Source of the DNA: Rheinheimera sp.
GTDB lineage: Bacteria; Pseudomonadota; Gammaproteobacteria; Enterobacterales; Alteromonadaceae
Assembly (NCBI RefSeq): GCF_030690345.1
Contig: NZ_JAUYGV010000009.1
Location: forward strand, 62,001-126,000
DNA length: 64,000 nt
Reading direction: 5' to 3'
A model generated the notes under the pieces. It did not search any database and was not told the origin of the DNA. It saw nothing but the letters and a program-made list of their open reading frames with translations. The first letter of the stretch is position 1; the number at the start of each line of letters is the position of its first letter. This document shows positions 47,972 through 56,895 of this stretch, piece after piece. A program made the translations under genes and the position numbers.

Positions 47972-49990
47972 ATGAAACTCAGTTCTATATTGATCTGCAG
48001 CCTGGTATTACTGCATTGCGCCGCGCTTAATGCAGCGGAGCAGAAGATCGTCAACAAATTGTATTCGGAAAAGGGCGAAGCCGGTGAGCAGGTGATTACC
48101 CGGCTGGATGACGGTAACTACAGCGCATCGTTAAACCTGAGCTGGAACAACCGCGTGGTAACCATTAATGAAACGCTACAGGTTGATGAAAAAGGTGTAC
48201 CGGTGGCGTTTTCCGCCAGCGGCACTTCAGCTTTTGGTGCGCCGATAGCCGAACAGTTCAGCCTGGTGGACGGCGTGGCACGCTGGTCCGGTAATAAAGA
48301 TGACGGCATGCTGCAAACCAGCGAGCCACGTTATTACGTGCCGGCGGATGAAGCCGGCGCGACCAGCCATGTGCTGATGAAGGCATTAATGGCGTCACCC
48401 ACCCGCTCGGTCGACTTATTTCCCGGCGGCACCGCCAGGTTGGATGCGCTGAAAACCGTAACGGTAACGAATGGCAGCAACAGTAAAGAAGTCACCTTGT
48501 ACGCCATCAGTGGCCTGGCGTTTAACCCCTCCTTTGGCTGGTTTGACAAAGATGGCCATTATTTCGCCCAGGATTTCAGCGGCTTTATGCGGGTGATCCG
48601 CGACGGTTTCAGCCTGGATAACTTCGCTGAGCTGACAAAAATACAAAAGCAGGCCGAGAATGACTATCTGGCCGATATTGCCAAACACCTGAGCCACAGT
48701 TACAGCACTGTGCTGTTGCAAGGCGGCAGCGTGGTCGATGTGCTGGCGCGCAAAGTGCTGCGCAATACCGACGTACTGCTGCAAAACGGTAAAATCATGG
48801 CAGTAGCCAGTGGCCTGACCGCCCCGGTCGGCGCGCAGGTGCTGGATGCGCGCGGCAAAACCATCATCCCGGGGCTGTGGGATATGCATGCTCATTTATC
48901 GAAAAACGATGGCTTACTGAATATTGCCGCCGGCGTTACCAGCGTGCGTGATATTGGCAACAACCATGACAATATTATGGAAATTGCCGGTTTGTTTAAC
49001 AGCGATCAGCTGATTGGCAGCCGCGTATACCGCGCCGGCTTTTTTGATAAACAAAGCGAGTATTCGGCCGGTTTGTCGGTTACTTCGTTACAGGAAGCGC
49101 ATGAAAAAATAGACTGGTTTGCTGACAACGGTTATCTGCAAATTAAGATTTACAGCTCGATTGACCCCAGCTGGGTAAAACCGATTGCCGAACATGCACA
49201 CCGCCGCGGCATGCGCTTAAGCGGCCATGTGCCGGCCTTTATGACAGCACGCCAGGCGGTAGAGCAGGGTTTTGATGAAATTCAGCATGTAAATATGCTG
49301 TTTTTAAACTTTCTCGCCGGCACCGAAGTAGACACCCGCACCCAACTGCGCTTTTCTTTGCTTGGTGAAAAAGCCGGCAGCCTGGATTTAGCCGGCAAAC
49401 CGGTAACGGATTTTATTAAATTACTGGCCGACAAACAAATTGTGGTCGACCCTACAGTTGCTACCTTCCGCAGTTTGTTACTGGGGCAGAATAAACAAAT
49501 TGACCCGGAGTTTGCTGCCGTTGCCGACCACTTGCCACCGGCCGTGGTCAGGCAGTTGAAAGGCGCATCGATGAAGGTTGCACCGGAGCTGCAGCCGGTG
49601 TATCAAAAATCGGCCGACGCTATGCTGAAAATGGTAAAAAAACTGTATGACGCCGGGGTGCCGATAGTGCCCGGCACCGATCATATTGCCGGCTTTACCC
49701 TGCACCGCGAGCTGGAGCTGTATGCGCTGGCCGGTATACCGCCGCTGGAGGTACTGCGTATTGCCAGTTATGAACCGGCGCGGCTGGTGGGTGCGGCGTA
49801 TCACAGTGGCTCAATCAGCGTTGGCAAAGATGCCGATTTACTGCTGATCAACGGCGATCCCAGCACCAATATCGCCGATATCCGCAAAGTGGCGCTGGTA
49901 TTTAAAGGTCAGCATTACTACAAGCCGGACGAGCTCTATCCGGTGCTCGGCGTGACGCCTTTTACCAGTCCGGTCGCGTTTAAACCTTAA
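47972..49990 (+). CDS. Exported amidohydrolase with long N-terminal extension
   Basis: A 672-residue protein with a signal peptide (LICSLVLLHCAALNA). Residues 25 to about 245 form an unassigned beta-rich domain (YSASLNLSWNNRVVTINETL). The amidohydrolase barrel follows: WDMHAHLSKN, LQIKIYSSIDP with a lysine at the carboxylation site, LSGHVPAFMTA, DEIQHVNM and VPGTDHIAG. It ends with the beta-sandwich part ISVGKDADLLLINGDPSTNI. It is about 240 residues longer than the one at 8770, and the extension sets it apart. Confidence 0.85.
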   Translation: MKLSSILICSLVLLHCAALNAAEQKIVNKLYSEKGEAGEQVITRLDDGNYSASLNLSWNNRVVTINETLQVDEKGVPVAFSASGTSAFGAPIAEQFSLVDGVARWSGNKDDGMLQTSEPRYYVPADEAGATSHVLMKALMASPTRSVDLFPGGTARLDALKTVTVTNGSNSKEVTLYAISGLAFNPSFGWFDKDGHYFAQDFSGFMRVIRDGFSLDNFAELTKIQKQAENDYLADIAKHLSHSYSTVLLQGGSVVDVLARKVLRNTDVLLQNGKIMAVASGLTAPVGAQVLDARGKTIIPGLWDMHAHLSKNDGLLNIAAGVTSVRDIGNNHDNIMEIAGLFNSDQLIGSRVYRAGFFDKQSEYSAGLSVTSLQEAHEKIDWFADNGYLQIKIYSSIDPSWVKPIAEHAHRRGMRLSGHVPAFMTARQAVEQGFDEIQHVNMLFLNFLAGTEVDTRTQLRFSLLGEKAGSLDLAGKPVTDFIKLLADKQIVVDPTVATFRSLLLGQNKQIDPEFAAVADHLPPAVVRQLKGASMKVAPELQPVYQKSADAMLKMVKKLYDAGVPIVPGTDHIAGFTLHRELELYALAGIPPLEVLRIASYEPARLVGAAYHSGSISVGKDADLLLINGDPSTNIADIRKVALVFKGQHYYKPDELYPVLGVTPFTSPVAFKP

Positions 49991-49995
49991 ACCAT

Positions 49996-50017
49996 GCAGG
50001 GTGCTGCGGCACCCTGC
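49996..50017 (+). terminator. Hairpin after the amidohydrolase gene
   Basis: GCAGGGTGC, loop TGCG, GCACCCTGC form a perfect 9-bp stem 6 bases after the stop. There is no T-tract, so strength as a terminator is uncertain. Confidence 0.5.
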
Positions 50018-50182
50018 GGCTTGCCCCCGCCTGTGGCGTAATTGCCAACGTCGGGTTAGCAGCTTAAGCAACTACGTTAACTATTTAGTTTCCGCTAATA
50101 TTTCAGCGGCCAGGCGCAGATAAGCCGGTCAATTCATGCTAAGGTTTACACAACTCTTTTGCTGTGAAGCCTTAGCCTTGCT

Positions 50183-51562
50183 ATGAACACCGACAGTTAC
50201 AAAGCGCTGAGTAATTATATCGATTTACTGCTCGATGCTATTTGTGTGGTTGATAAAGACGGCCGCTTTGAATTTGTCAGTGCCGGCGCTGAACGTATCT
50301 TTGGTTATAAACCGGCCGAGATGCTGGGCCGGCCGATGATTGAGCTGGTACACCCGGACGATCGTGAGCGTACTTTAGCCGCCGCCGCCGAAATTAACGC
50401 CGGTGTAGTAAAAGTCGACTTTGAAAACCGTTATATCCGCAAAGATGGTCAGATAGTGCATTTGTTGTGGTCGGCACGCTGGTCGCACACTGATCAGCGC
50501 CGCGTGGCGGTAGCGCGCGATATCAGCCGCAGCAAGCAAATTGAAGCACGCCAGGCCGCCATTTATGCCATCTCCGAGGCAGCCTTTGCCAGTGATGATC
50601 TACCCGCCTTGTACCGCAATATCCAGCATATTATTGCCGGGTTAATTCCGATGCGGCGTTTTAGCATAGCGCTGACTGGTAGCAACAGCCAGCAACTGCA
50701 TTTTGTTTATGACACAGCGCAGCAACAGCTGGCAGACAGTAATTTGCTGACGTTTTGTGCCGGAGTGATCCGCCGCGCAGAAACCATACTACTGACCAGC
50801 GATAACCGCAAAGAACTGCCACCGAAGTTACGCCAACTGGCCGGCGCCAAAGCCGCTAATTGGTTAGGGGTGCCGTTAAAATCGCACAGTGCCGTAATAG
50901 GCGCATTGATGTTACAAAACGACGCCGAAGCAGCAAGTTACAGCAACAGTGAAATAGAACTGCTGGAGTTTGTCTCGGTGCAGGTGGCGGTGGCAATAGA
51001 ACGTAAACAAATGCTGGAACGGCTGCAGCACAATGCGCTGTACGACCAATTAACCGGCCTGCCCAACCGCGAACTGTTTGCTGACCGTTTGCAATCTGCC
51101 AAAGCCCGGGCAGAGCGTGAGCAAGGCAAGTTTGCCTTGTTGTACCTTGACCTGGATAAATTTAAACCGGTAAACGACCAGCACGGCCATCATATTGGCG
51201 ATCAGCTGTTGCAACTTACCGCACAGCGTATTCTCAGTTGCCTGCGCCACAGCGATACGGTAGCGCGCTTTGGCGGCGACGAGTTTGTGATTCTGCTGGA
51301 GCAAGTGGATAGTGACAACACTGCAGTGCAGCTGGCAGAGAAAATCCGCCTGGCGTTAAACCAACCTTTTGCGCTGGCCGGCCAATTGCTGCACATCTTG
51401 CCCAGCATTGGCGTAGCGCTGTACCCGCAACAGAGTAACACCGAAAAAGAACTGCTGTTGTTAGCCGATGAAGCCATGTACCAGGGCAAAAAAGCCGGTG
51501 GCAACCGCGTCACCCTAAGCACTACTGCATTACCCCGAAAAGGTACGGCCCGATCGGTATAA
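50183..51562 (+). CDS. PAS-GAF-GGDEF diguanylate cyclase
   Basis: A 459-residue soluble protein. The PAS domain (about residues 5-125; CVVDKDGRFEFVSAGAERIF) is followed by a GAF domain (about 140-275; NWLGVPLKSHSAVIGALMLQ) and GGDEF (about 285-450; YDQLTGLPNRELFADRL and RFGGDEFVILLE). The active site is intact, so c-di-GMP synthesis is likely. No RxxD inhibitory motif is obvious at the usual position. There are no membrane segments. Confidence 0.93.
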   Translation: MNTDSYKALSNYIDLLLDAICVVDKDGRFEFVSAGAERIFGYKPAEMLGRPMIELVHPDDRERTLAAAAEINAGVVKVDFENRYIRKDGQIVHLLWSARWSHTDQRRVAVARDISRSKQIEARQAAIYAISEAAFASDDLPALYRNIQHIIAGLIPMRRFSIALTGSNSQQLHFVYDTAQQQLADSNLLTFCAGVIRRAETILLTSDNRKELPPKLRQLAGAKAANWLGVPLKSHSAVIGALMLQNDAEAASYSNSEIELLEFVSVQVAVAIERKQMLERLQHNALYDQLTGLPNRELFADRLQSAKARAEREQGKFALLYLDLDKFKPVNDQHGHHIGDQLLQLTAQRILSCLRHSDTVARFGGDEFVILLEQVDSDNTAVQLAEKIRLALNQPFALAGQLLHILPSIGVALYPQQSNTEKELLLLADEAMYQGKKAGGNRVTLSTTALPRKGTARSV

Positions 51563-51926
51563 CCGCACTGCGTTATCGGCTTGCTAACTACCTGAATTTC
51601 CCCGCACTACAACAATACCCACCCGGGCAGGCGCTGTTTGCCTGGCCTAAGGCACCGTAAACACTGGTGTTGATGCCGCATCTGCTGAAAATATAAAAAA
51701 AAGCAAGAAGGTAACGCATTTTGACAACTTCACCAATGTAACAAGATTACTACAATGATTGTCGGGGGCTTGGCTGGTCGGCATGGATGTGCAGGAGGCC
51801 GGGGAGTTTAGCGCCTGCACAAACAAACATACCGGCAGAGCCTGACAACAGTGATAAATGACCGCGTTTCTGCCCGATGGTTTGATTTGAATGACTTATA
51901 ACAAATCACGAGGGGATGTAGAAAAA
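51563..51926. promoter_or_regulatory. 364-bp intergenic region upstream of the TonB receptor
   Basis: No gene is seen. A perfect -35 TTGACA is at 51721-51726. Possible -10 hexamers follow (GATTAC at 51745-51750, or TACAAT at 51751-51756 at non-ideal spacing). Small symmetries GTAA-N5-TTAC (51738-51750) and ACAATGATTGT (51752-51762) overlap this promoter and could be a repressor site. Confidence 0.4.
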
Positions 51927-54900
51927 ATGGAAAACAGGAAAAGGTTTACCAAAACAGCATTGGCGCAAGCGGTGTCTTTGCTGCTTGGTAGCGCAGCGGG
52001 CATGCCGCTGTATGCGCAACAAGCGCCGGAGACGGAAACCGTCACGGCAGCAGACATTGAAGTAATTCAGGTAAAAGGCGTGCGTTCCAGTATGCAGGAA
52101 GCGGCCTCGATTAAACGCCATTCCATGGGGGTGGTCGATGCCATTTCCGCCGAAGATATAGGTAAGTTCCCCGATACCAATCTGGCCGAATCACTGCAGC
52201 GTATCAGCGGGGTGTCTATCAGCCGTACTAACGGCGAAGGCTCCGAGGTAACAGTGCGCGGTTTTGGTGGTGATAATAATATGGTCACGTTGAATGGCCG
52301 TACTATGCCTTCAGCTACCACCTACGGTGCCGGCTCCGGTGCCGACGGCACCACCCGCGGCGGCAGCGCCAGGGCGTTTGACTTCTCTAACCTGGCCTCA
52401 GAAAGTATCCGCGCGGTAGAAGTGTATAAAACCGGCAAAGCCAATATTGCCACCGGCGGTATAGGTGCCACGCTGAATGTGAAAACCGCACGGCCGATGG
52501 ACACCGGTGAAACCGTAGCCAGTGTCGGCGTAAAAGCCGTGCATGACACCACCAACCGCAGCGGCGACGATGTAACACCGGAAATATCCGGTATTTTCAG
52601 TCACGTGCTGGACAACGGCAAATTTGGTGTCAGTATTTCTGCCAGCCACCAACAGCGCGATTCCGGCTATACCGGCGCCACAGTGAATGACTGGGAAGTA
52701 GATTACTGGGATGATATTGCCGATGCTGACCGCACCTGGAATAACGTTGATACTAATGTGGTTAATGCGCCGGAGCAAGGCCAGCTGTATGCCCGGCCAA
52801 ACGATATCCGTTATGCGTTTTCCAATACCGAACGCACCCGTGATAATGCCCAGTTGACCTTACAGTTCAGGCCATCCGACAATTTTACTGCCACCGTAGA
52901 CTATACCTTTGCCGAAAATAACCTGGTAGAGCACCGTGGTGAAATTACCAACTGGGTGCAAAGAGGTAGTAACACGCAAATTGTAGAATTTGACAATAAT
53001 ACGGTGAAAACGCCGTCTTATATTCAGGAAACCTATGCCAGTGCCGTCGATGAAGGCTATGAGCAGCAATGGCGTGAACAAACCAATACGCTGAAATCTG
53101 CCGGCTTAAACCTGGAATATCAGGTAAATAACGCTCTGACACTGATGCTGGATGCACACAGCTCCGAGTTATACAGCCGCGGCACCGGGCCACGCAATTC
53201 CGGTGAGCTGGCCGTTGGCCTGGGTGCGCCTATTGTTACCTCGCGTGAATGGTTTTGGGGCGCCGACTTACCCACTTACCTGAACGTGTATGACGACACC
53301 CTGCCGGATAAAGGCGCCAATGCCAACGGCATGGTAGATGCCGGTGATGTCGGCTCTTCCATAGCGCGGATTCGTAATGCCAGCCAGGAAAGTAACATAG
53401 ACCAGGTTAAACTGGACGGCAGTTATCAACTGGATGACGGCCGCTTTGATTTCGGCGTCGAAATGCGCAAAATGGAGTCGCGTTCCATCCAAACCGCCGG
53501 TAACAATATCGCGCTGGGTAACTGGAACGTTGGCAACCCCGGCGAATTTGGTGATCTGATCCAACCCTTTGATTTACCCGGCGAGTTCGATGACTACGAC
53601 ACCCTGGCGGGCGGCTATGGCTTTATTGCCGATCCGCGCGCCTTGTATACCGCTGCCGAAGCGCTGTATCCGGGTATTCCTTCTACTGTTGAAAGTGCTT
53701 TATCCTACGACAACATTGTAGAAGAAGACACCATGGCAGTGTACTTCCAGGTCGCGCTGGAAGGAGAGCTCGGCGGTATGCCGTTTGATGTATTAACCGG
53801 CCTGCGCTACGAAAAAACCGATTCTAAGTCCAGCTCTTTAGTAAGTGACGTGTACTTTCAGTGGGAGGATAACGACGATGTGGTTGCTTATGTCGACTCC
53901 ACCGTACCGCCGGAGCCTGCGAATGCAAAAAATGATTATGACTATTTGCTGCCAAGCCTCGATGTCAGCCTGCATCTTAGTGACGATCTGATTAGCCGCT
54001 TCTCGTTCAGCAAAACTATTGCCCGTGCCGGCTTGGGTAGCTTAGGCGTATCGGCGTCTGACTTTGGCGGCGGCGGTGGTTCCACCCTGTTAGGTGCCCA
54101 ACCGGTTGCCGATGCCTCTAACCCGGCATTGTTGCCACTGGAATCGACTAACTTTGACTTGTCATTAGAGTGGTATTACAACCCGTTCAGCTATGTCTCG
54201 GCCGGGGTGTTCCAGAAAAACGTGGTTAACTTTATCGGCAGCCGTCAGGTTGACCAACCACTGCTGGGTATCCGCGATGTTACCTCCGGGCCACGCGCTT
54301 TAGCAGCGGCCCAGGCAGTACAGGATGGCGGCTTCCCGCTGGATGACACCTACCTGTATGCGATGATGGTATTTAATGAATACCGCACCCATCCGGATAT
54401 GATTGCTGAATTTGGCGCCAATCCGCAATTTACCGGCACTCAGGCACAGATAGATTTCCTCGCTAATAACGCCGGCTTCGATTTACGGGCGACAGACGAA
54501 GACCCGGAAGTAATATTCCGTACCAGCACGCCGGACAACAACCGCGCCGCGAAAATCTACGGTGCTGAGTTTGCTGTACAGCATTTCTTCGGTGAAAGCG
54601 GTTTTGGCGTCCAGGCTAACTACACCATAGTACGCGGTGACGTTGGCTTTAATAACAATGCTGATCCGAACGAATCGCAGTTTGCTCTGATTGGCCTTAG
54701 CGACACCGCTAACCTGATCGGCATTTACGAGAAAGACAGCTGGCAAATGCGGCTGGCGTGGAACTGGCGCGACAAGCATCTGGCTGAAGTCAACAAAGGC
54801 GGTTCAAACAACCCCAGGTATGAGGAAGCTTATTGGCAAATTGATCTGAATGTCAGTTACGACATTAACCCGCAACTGACAGTATTTGCTGAAGCTATCA

Positions 54901-55007
54901 ACCTGACCGGTGAGAACAGCCGCTCGCACGCCAGGAATAAAGCCATGTTGTGGTACCTGACAGACTTAGGGCCACGCTATCAGATTGGCGTACGCTACGA
55001 CTTCTGA
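51927..55007 (+). CDS. TonB-dependent outer-membrane receptor
   Basis: A 1026-residue receptor. The ATG at 51927 follows GAGGGG by 11 bases and begins a proper signal peptide (LAQAVSLLLGSAAGMPLYAQ). The plug starts near residue 50 (IEVIQVKGVRSSMQEAASIK) with FPDTNLAESLQRISGVSISR and VTVRGFGGDNNMVTLNGRTM. The C-terminus ends in the barrel signature YQIGVRYDF. The sequence style matches the large carbohydrate-related receptors of Caulobacter, Xanthomonas and Alteromonadales. The neighbours SapC, JmjC, halogenase and DUF6445 are the usual companions of this subfamily. The substrate is unknown. Confidence 0.93.
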   Translation: MENRKRFTKTALAQAVSLLLGSAAGMPLYAQQAPETETVTAADIEVIQVKGVRSSMQEAASIKRHSMGVVDAISAEDIGKFPDTNLAESLQRISGVSISRTNGEGSEVTVRGFGGDNNMVTLNGRTMPSATTYGAGSGADGTTRGGSARAFDFSNLASESIRAVEVYKTGKANIATGGIGATLNVKTARPMDTGETVASVGVKAVHDTTNRSGDDVTPEISGIFSHVLDNGKFGVSISASHQQRDSGYTGATVNDWEVDYWDDIADADRTWNNVDTNVVNAPEQGQLYARPNDIRYAFSNTERTRDNAQLTLQFRPSDNFTATVDYTFAENNLVEHRGEITNWVQRGSNTQIVEFDNNTVKTPSYIQETYASAVDEGYEQQWREQTNTLKSAGLNLEYQVNNALTLMLDAHSSELYSRGTGPRNSGELAVGLGAPIVTSREWFWGADLPTYLNVYDDTLPDKGANANGMVDAGDVGSSIARIRNASQESNIDQVKLDGSYQLDDGRFDFGVEMRKMESRSIQTAGNNIALGNWNVGNPGEFGDLIQPFDLPGEFDDYDTLAGGYGFIADPRALYTAAEALYPGIPSTVESALSYDNIVEEDTMAVYFQVALEGELGGMPFDVLTGLRYEKTDSKSSSLVSDVYFQWEDNDDVVAYVDSTVPPEPANAKNDYDYLLPSLDVSLHLSDDLISRFSFSKTIARAGLGSLGVSASDFGGGGGSTLLGAQPVADASNPALLPLESTNFDLSLEWYYNPFSYVSAGVFQKNVVNFIGSRQVDQPLLGIRDVTSGPRALAAAQAVQDGGFPLDDTYLYAMMVFNEYRTHPDMIAEFGANPQFTGTQAQIDFLANNAGFDLRATDEDPEVIFRTSTPDNNRAAKIYGAEFAVQHFFGESGFGVQANYTIVRGDVGFNNNADPNESQFALIGLSDTANLIGIYEKDSWQMRLAWNWRDKHLAEVNKGGSNNPRYEEAYWQIDLNVSYDINPQLTVFAEAINLTGENSRSHARNKAMLWYLTDLGPRYQIGVRYDF

Positions 55008-55015
55008 TAGAGAGA

Positions 55016-55041
55016 TTACCGCCAGCCGGGGCTGGCGGTAA
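55016..55041 (+). terminator. Intercistronic hairpin after the TonB receptor gene
   Basis: TTACCGCCAGC (55016-55026), loop CGGG, GCTGGCGGTAA (55031-55041) give a perfect 11-bp stem just after the receptor stop. No T-tract follows, so it may reduce read-through or protect the receptor mRNA instead of ending transcription. Confidence 0.55.
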
Positions 55042-55104
55042 CGCTGTAATAGTTGTACGTTAAGCTGCAACAGTTACAACTAAGCCCGACACAGGATGTA
55101 ACGC

Positions 55105-55851
55105 ATGACCCGACATGTACTGTTGAACAATATCGACCACCAGCATACCCGCGTACTGCATCACTTTAGCGCAGAATACGCCGACAACCTGGCCAGCGTG
55201 CCGGTGTTTCCTACCGAATTTACCGAATTGCAAAAAGAGTACCCGATACTGCTGCGCCGCGACAGCGCCGACGGCCACTATCAGGCCATAGCCTTACTGG
55301 GCTTTGCCGCAGGGGAAAATTTATACCTCGACAGCCGGCATCCCTGCGGCTGGGACGCCCGCTATATACCGGCCAGCATTGAAAAAGGCCCGTTTTTAAT
55401 TGGTTTTCAGCGCCAGCCCGGCGACGATGAAGCCGCTAATCCGGTGGTGCATATTGATATGGACCACGCCAAAGTCAGCGAGCAGCACGGCCAGGCGTTG
55501 TTTTTACCCCAGGGCGGCAACAGCCCTTATCTGCAACATATCTCTGCCAGGTTGCAGGCTATCCATCAGGGGCTGGCCATCGCCACACCGATGTTTGCCG
55601 CTTTCAGCCAGCTGGAGCTGATAGAGCCGGTCAATATTGAATTCAGCCTGGATAACGGCGACAAGCACCGCTTAAACGGTAATTACTGTATCAATACCAC
55701 CAGGTTGGCCGCACTGCGCGCCACAGAGCTGGAACAGTTACATCAGGCCGGCTTTTTACAATTAGCCTATGCTATGGTCAGTTCGATCAGCAATATCCGC
55801 AGCTTAATTGACCGCAAAAACACTTTGCTGCGCCAGCAAAGTACGCTGTAA
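55105..55851 (+). CDS. SapC family protein
   Basis: A 248-residue cytosolic protein of the SapC family (FSAEYADNLASVPVFPTEFT, YPILLRRDSADGHYQAIALL, ENLYLDS). No enzyme motif is evident. SapC genes routinely follow this class of TonB receptor. It has 12 bases to the next gene and forms the head of a four-gene run. Confidence 0.88.
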   Translation: MTRHVLLNNIDHQHTRVLHHFSAEYADNLASVPVFPTEFTELQKEYPILLRRDSADGHYQAIALLGFAAGENLYLDSRHPCGWDARYIPASIEKGPFLIGFQRQPGDDEAANPVVHIDMDHAKVSEQHGQALFLPQGGNSPYLQHISARLQAIHQGLAIATPMFAAFSQLELIEPVNIEFSLDNGDKHRLNGNYCINTTRLAALRATELEQLHQAGFLQLAYAMVSSISNIRSLIDRKNTLLRQQSTL

Positions 55852-55862
55852 CGGCCGCCACT

Positions 55863-56894
55863 ATGCTAAACATTAGCCGCCAAACCCCGGCAGTCGCCTG
55901 CCAACCCGGCGTTATCCCGCCACAGCTGTTAAGCGCCAATGAGCCGGTAGTGTTAAAAGGCGTGGTCAGCCACTGGCCGTTAGTGCAGCAGGGGCAAGAC
56001 AGCCCGGCGCTGGCGGCCGCTTATTTGCAACAGCATTACAATGGCAAAGCCACCCAGGTGTATTACGGCGAGCCCGGCCTGAATGGCCGCTATTTTTATG
56101 ACGCCAGCTGCACCCGGCTGAACTACGACACGCGGATGGGCCGCGTGGATGAAGTGCTGCAGCTTATACTGGCCTGGCAAGACCAGCCGCAACCGCCGTC
56201 GGTGTACATTGCCTCTAATTTGCTGCAAACGCATTTTCCTGACCTGCGCCAGCACAACGATATTGCCCTGCCCAAACCAGCGTTGGATTACGCCACTGAG
56301 CCGGATCGCGTCAGTATTTGGCTCGGCAACCGCTCGCTGGCAGCCTGTCATTATGACGCCTCGGAAAACCTCGCCTGCTGTGTGCTGGGTAAGCGCCGTT
56401 TTAGCTTATTTCCACCGCAGCAAATCGGCAATTTATACCCGGGGCCGCTGGAGCCGACACCGGGCGGCCAGGTGATCAGCATGGTCGATTTTGCCAACCC
56501 GGACTTACAGCGTTTTCCGAAGTTCCCCGCTGCCATCGCTGCCGGCCAAATCGCAGAACTGGAGCCGGGCGACGCCCTGTATCTGCCAAGCATGTGGTGG
56601 CATCAGGTAGAAGCACTCAATAGTTTTAATATCCTGATCAACTACTGGTGGAGCACAGCGCCGCGCTATACCGGCTCAGGCATGAACCTGCTGTATCACG
56701 CCCTGCTGTGTTTGCGTGACAAACCGGAGCCGGAGCGCAAAGCCTGGCAGGCGGTGCTGAATTACTATGTGTTTGATAACCCGCAGCAGGCCGGGCAACA
56801 CCTGCCGGCAGAGGCCCGCGGCGTGCTGGGCGAGCTCGATGAGATGCAGGCGCGCCAGCTAAGGGCCATGTTATTAAATCGGTTAAACCGCTGA
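55863..56894 (+). CDS. Cupin-like / JmjC-type 2-oxoglutarate oxygenase
   Basis: A 343-residue protein. The JmjC/cupin_8 metal site is visible as HYDASENLACCVLGKRRFSL (first His and Asp) and a second His in SMWWHQVEALN. The oxygenase needs iron and 2-oxoglutarate; related enzymes hydroxylate proteins or small molecules. It lies between sapC and the halogenase, one base from the latter. Confidence 0.88.
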   Translation: MLNISRQTPAVACQPGVIPPQLLSANEPVVLKGVVSHWPLVQQGQDSPALAAAYLQQHYNGKATQVYYGEPGLNGRYFYDASCTRLNYDTRMGRVDEVLQLILAWQDQPQPPSVYIASNLLQTHFPDLRQHNDIALPKPALDYATEPDRVSIWLGNRSLAACHYDASENLACCVLGKRRFSLFPPQQIGNLYPGPLEPTPGGQVISMVDFANPDLQRFPKFPAAIAAGQIAELEPGDALYLPSMWWHQVEALNSFNILINYWWSTAPRYTGSGMNLLYHALLCLRDKPEPERKAWQAVLNYYVFDNPQQAGQHLPAEARGVLGELDEMQARQLRAMLLNRLNR

Positions 56895-56895
56895 T

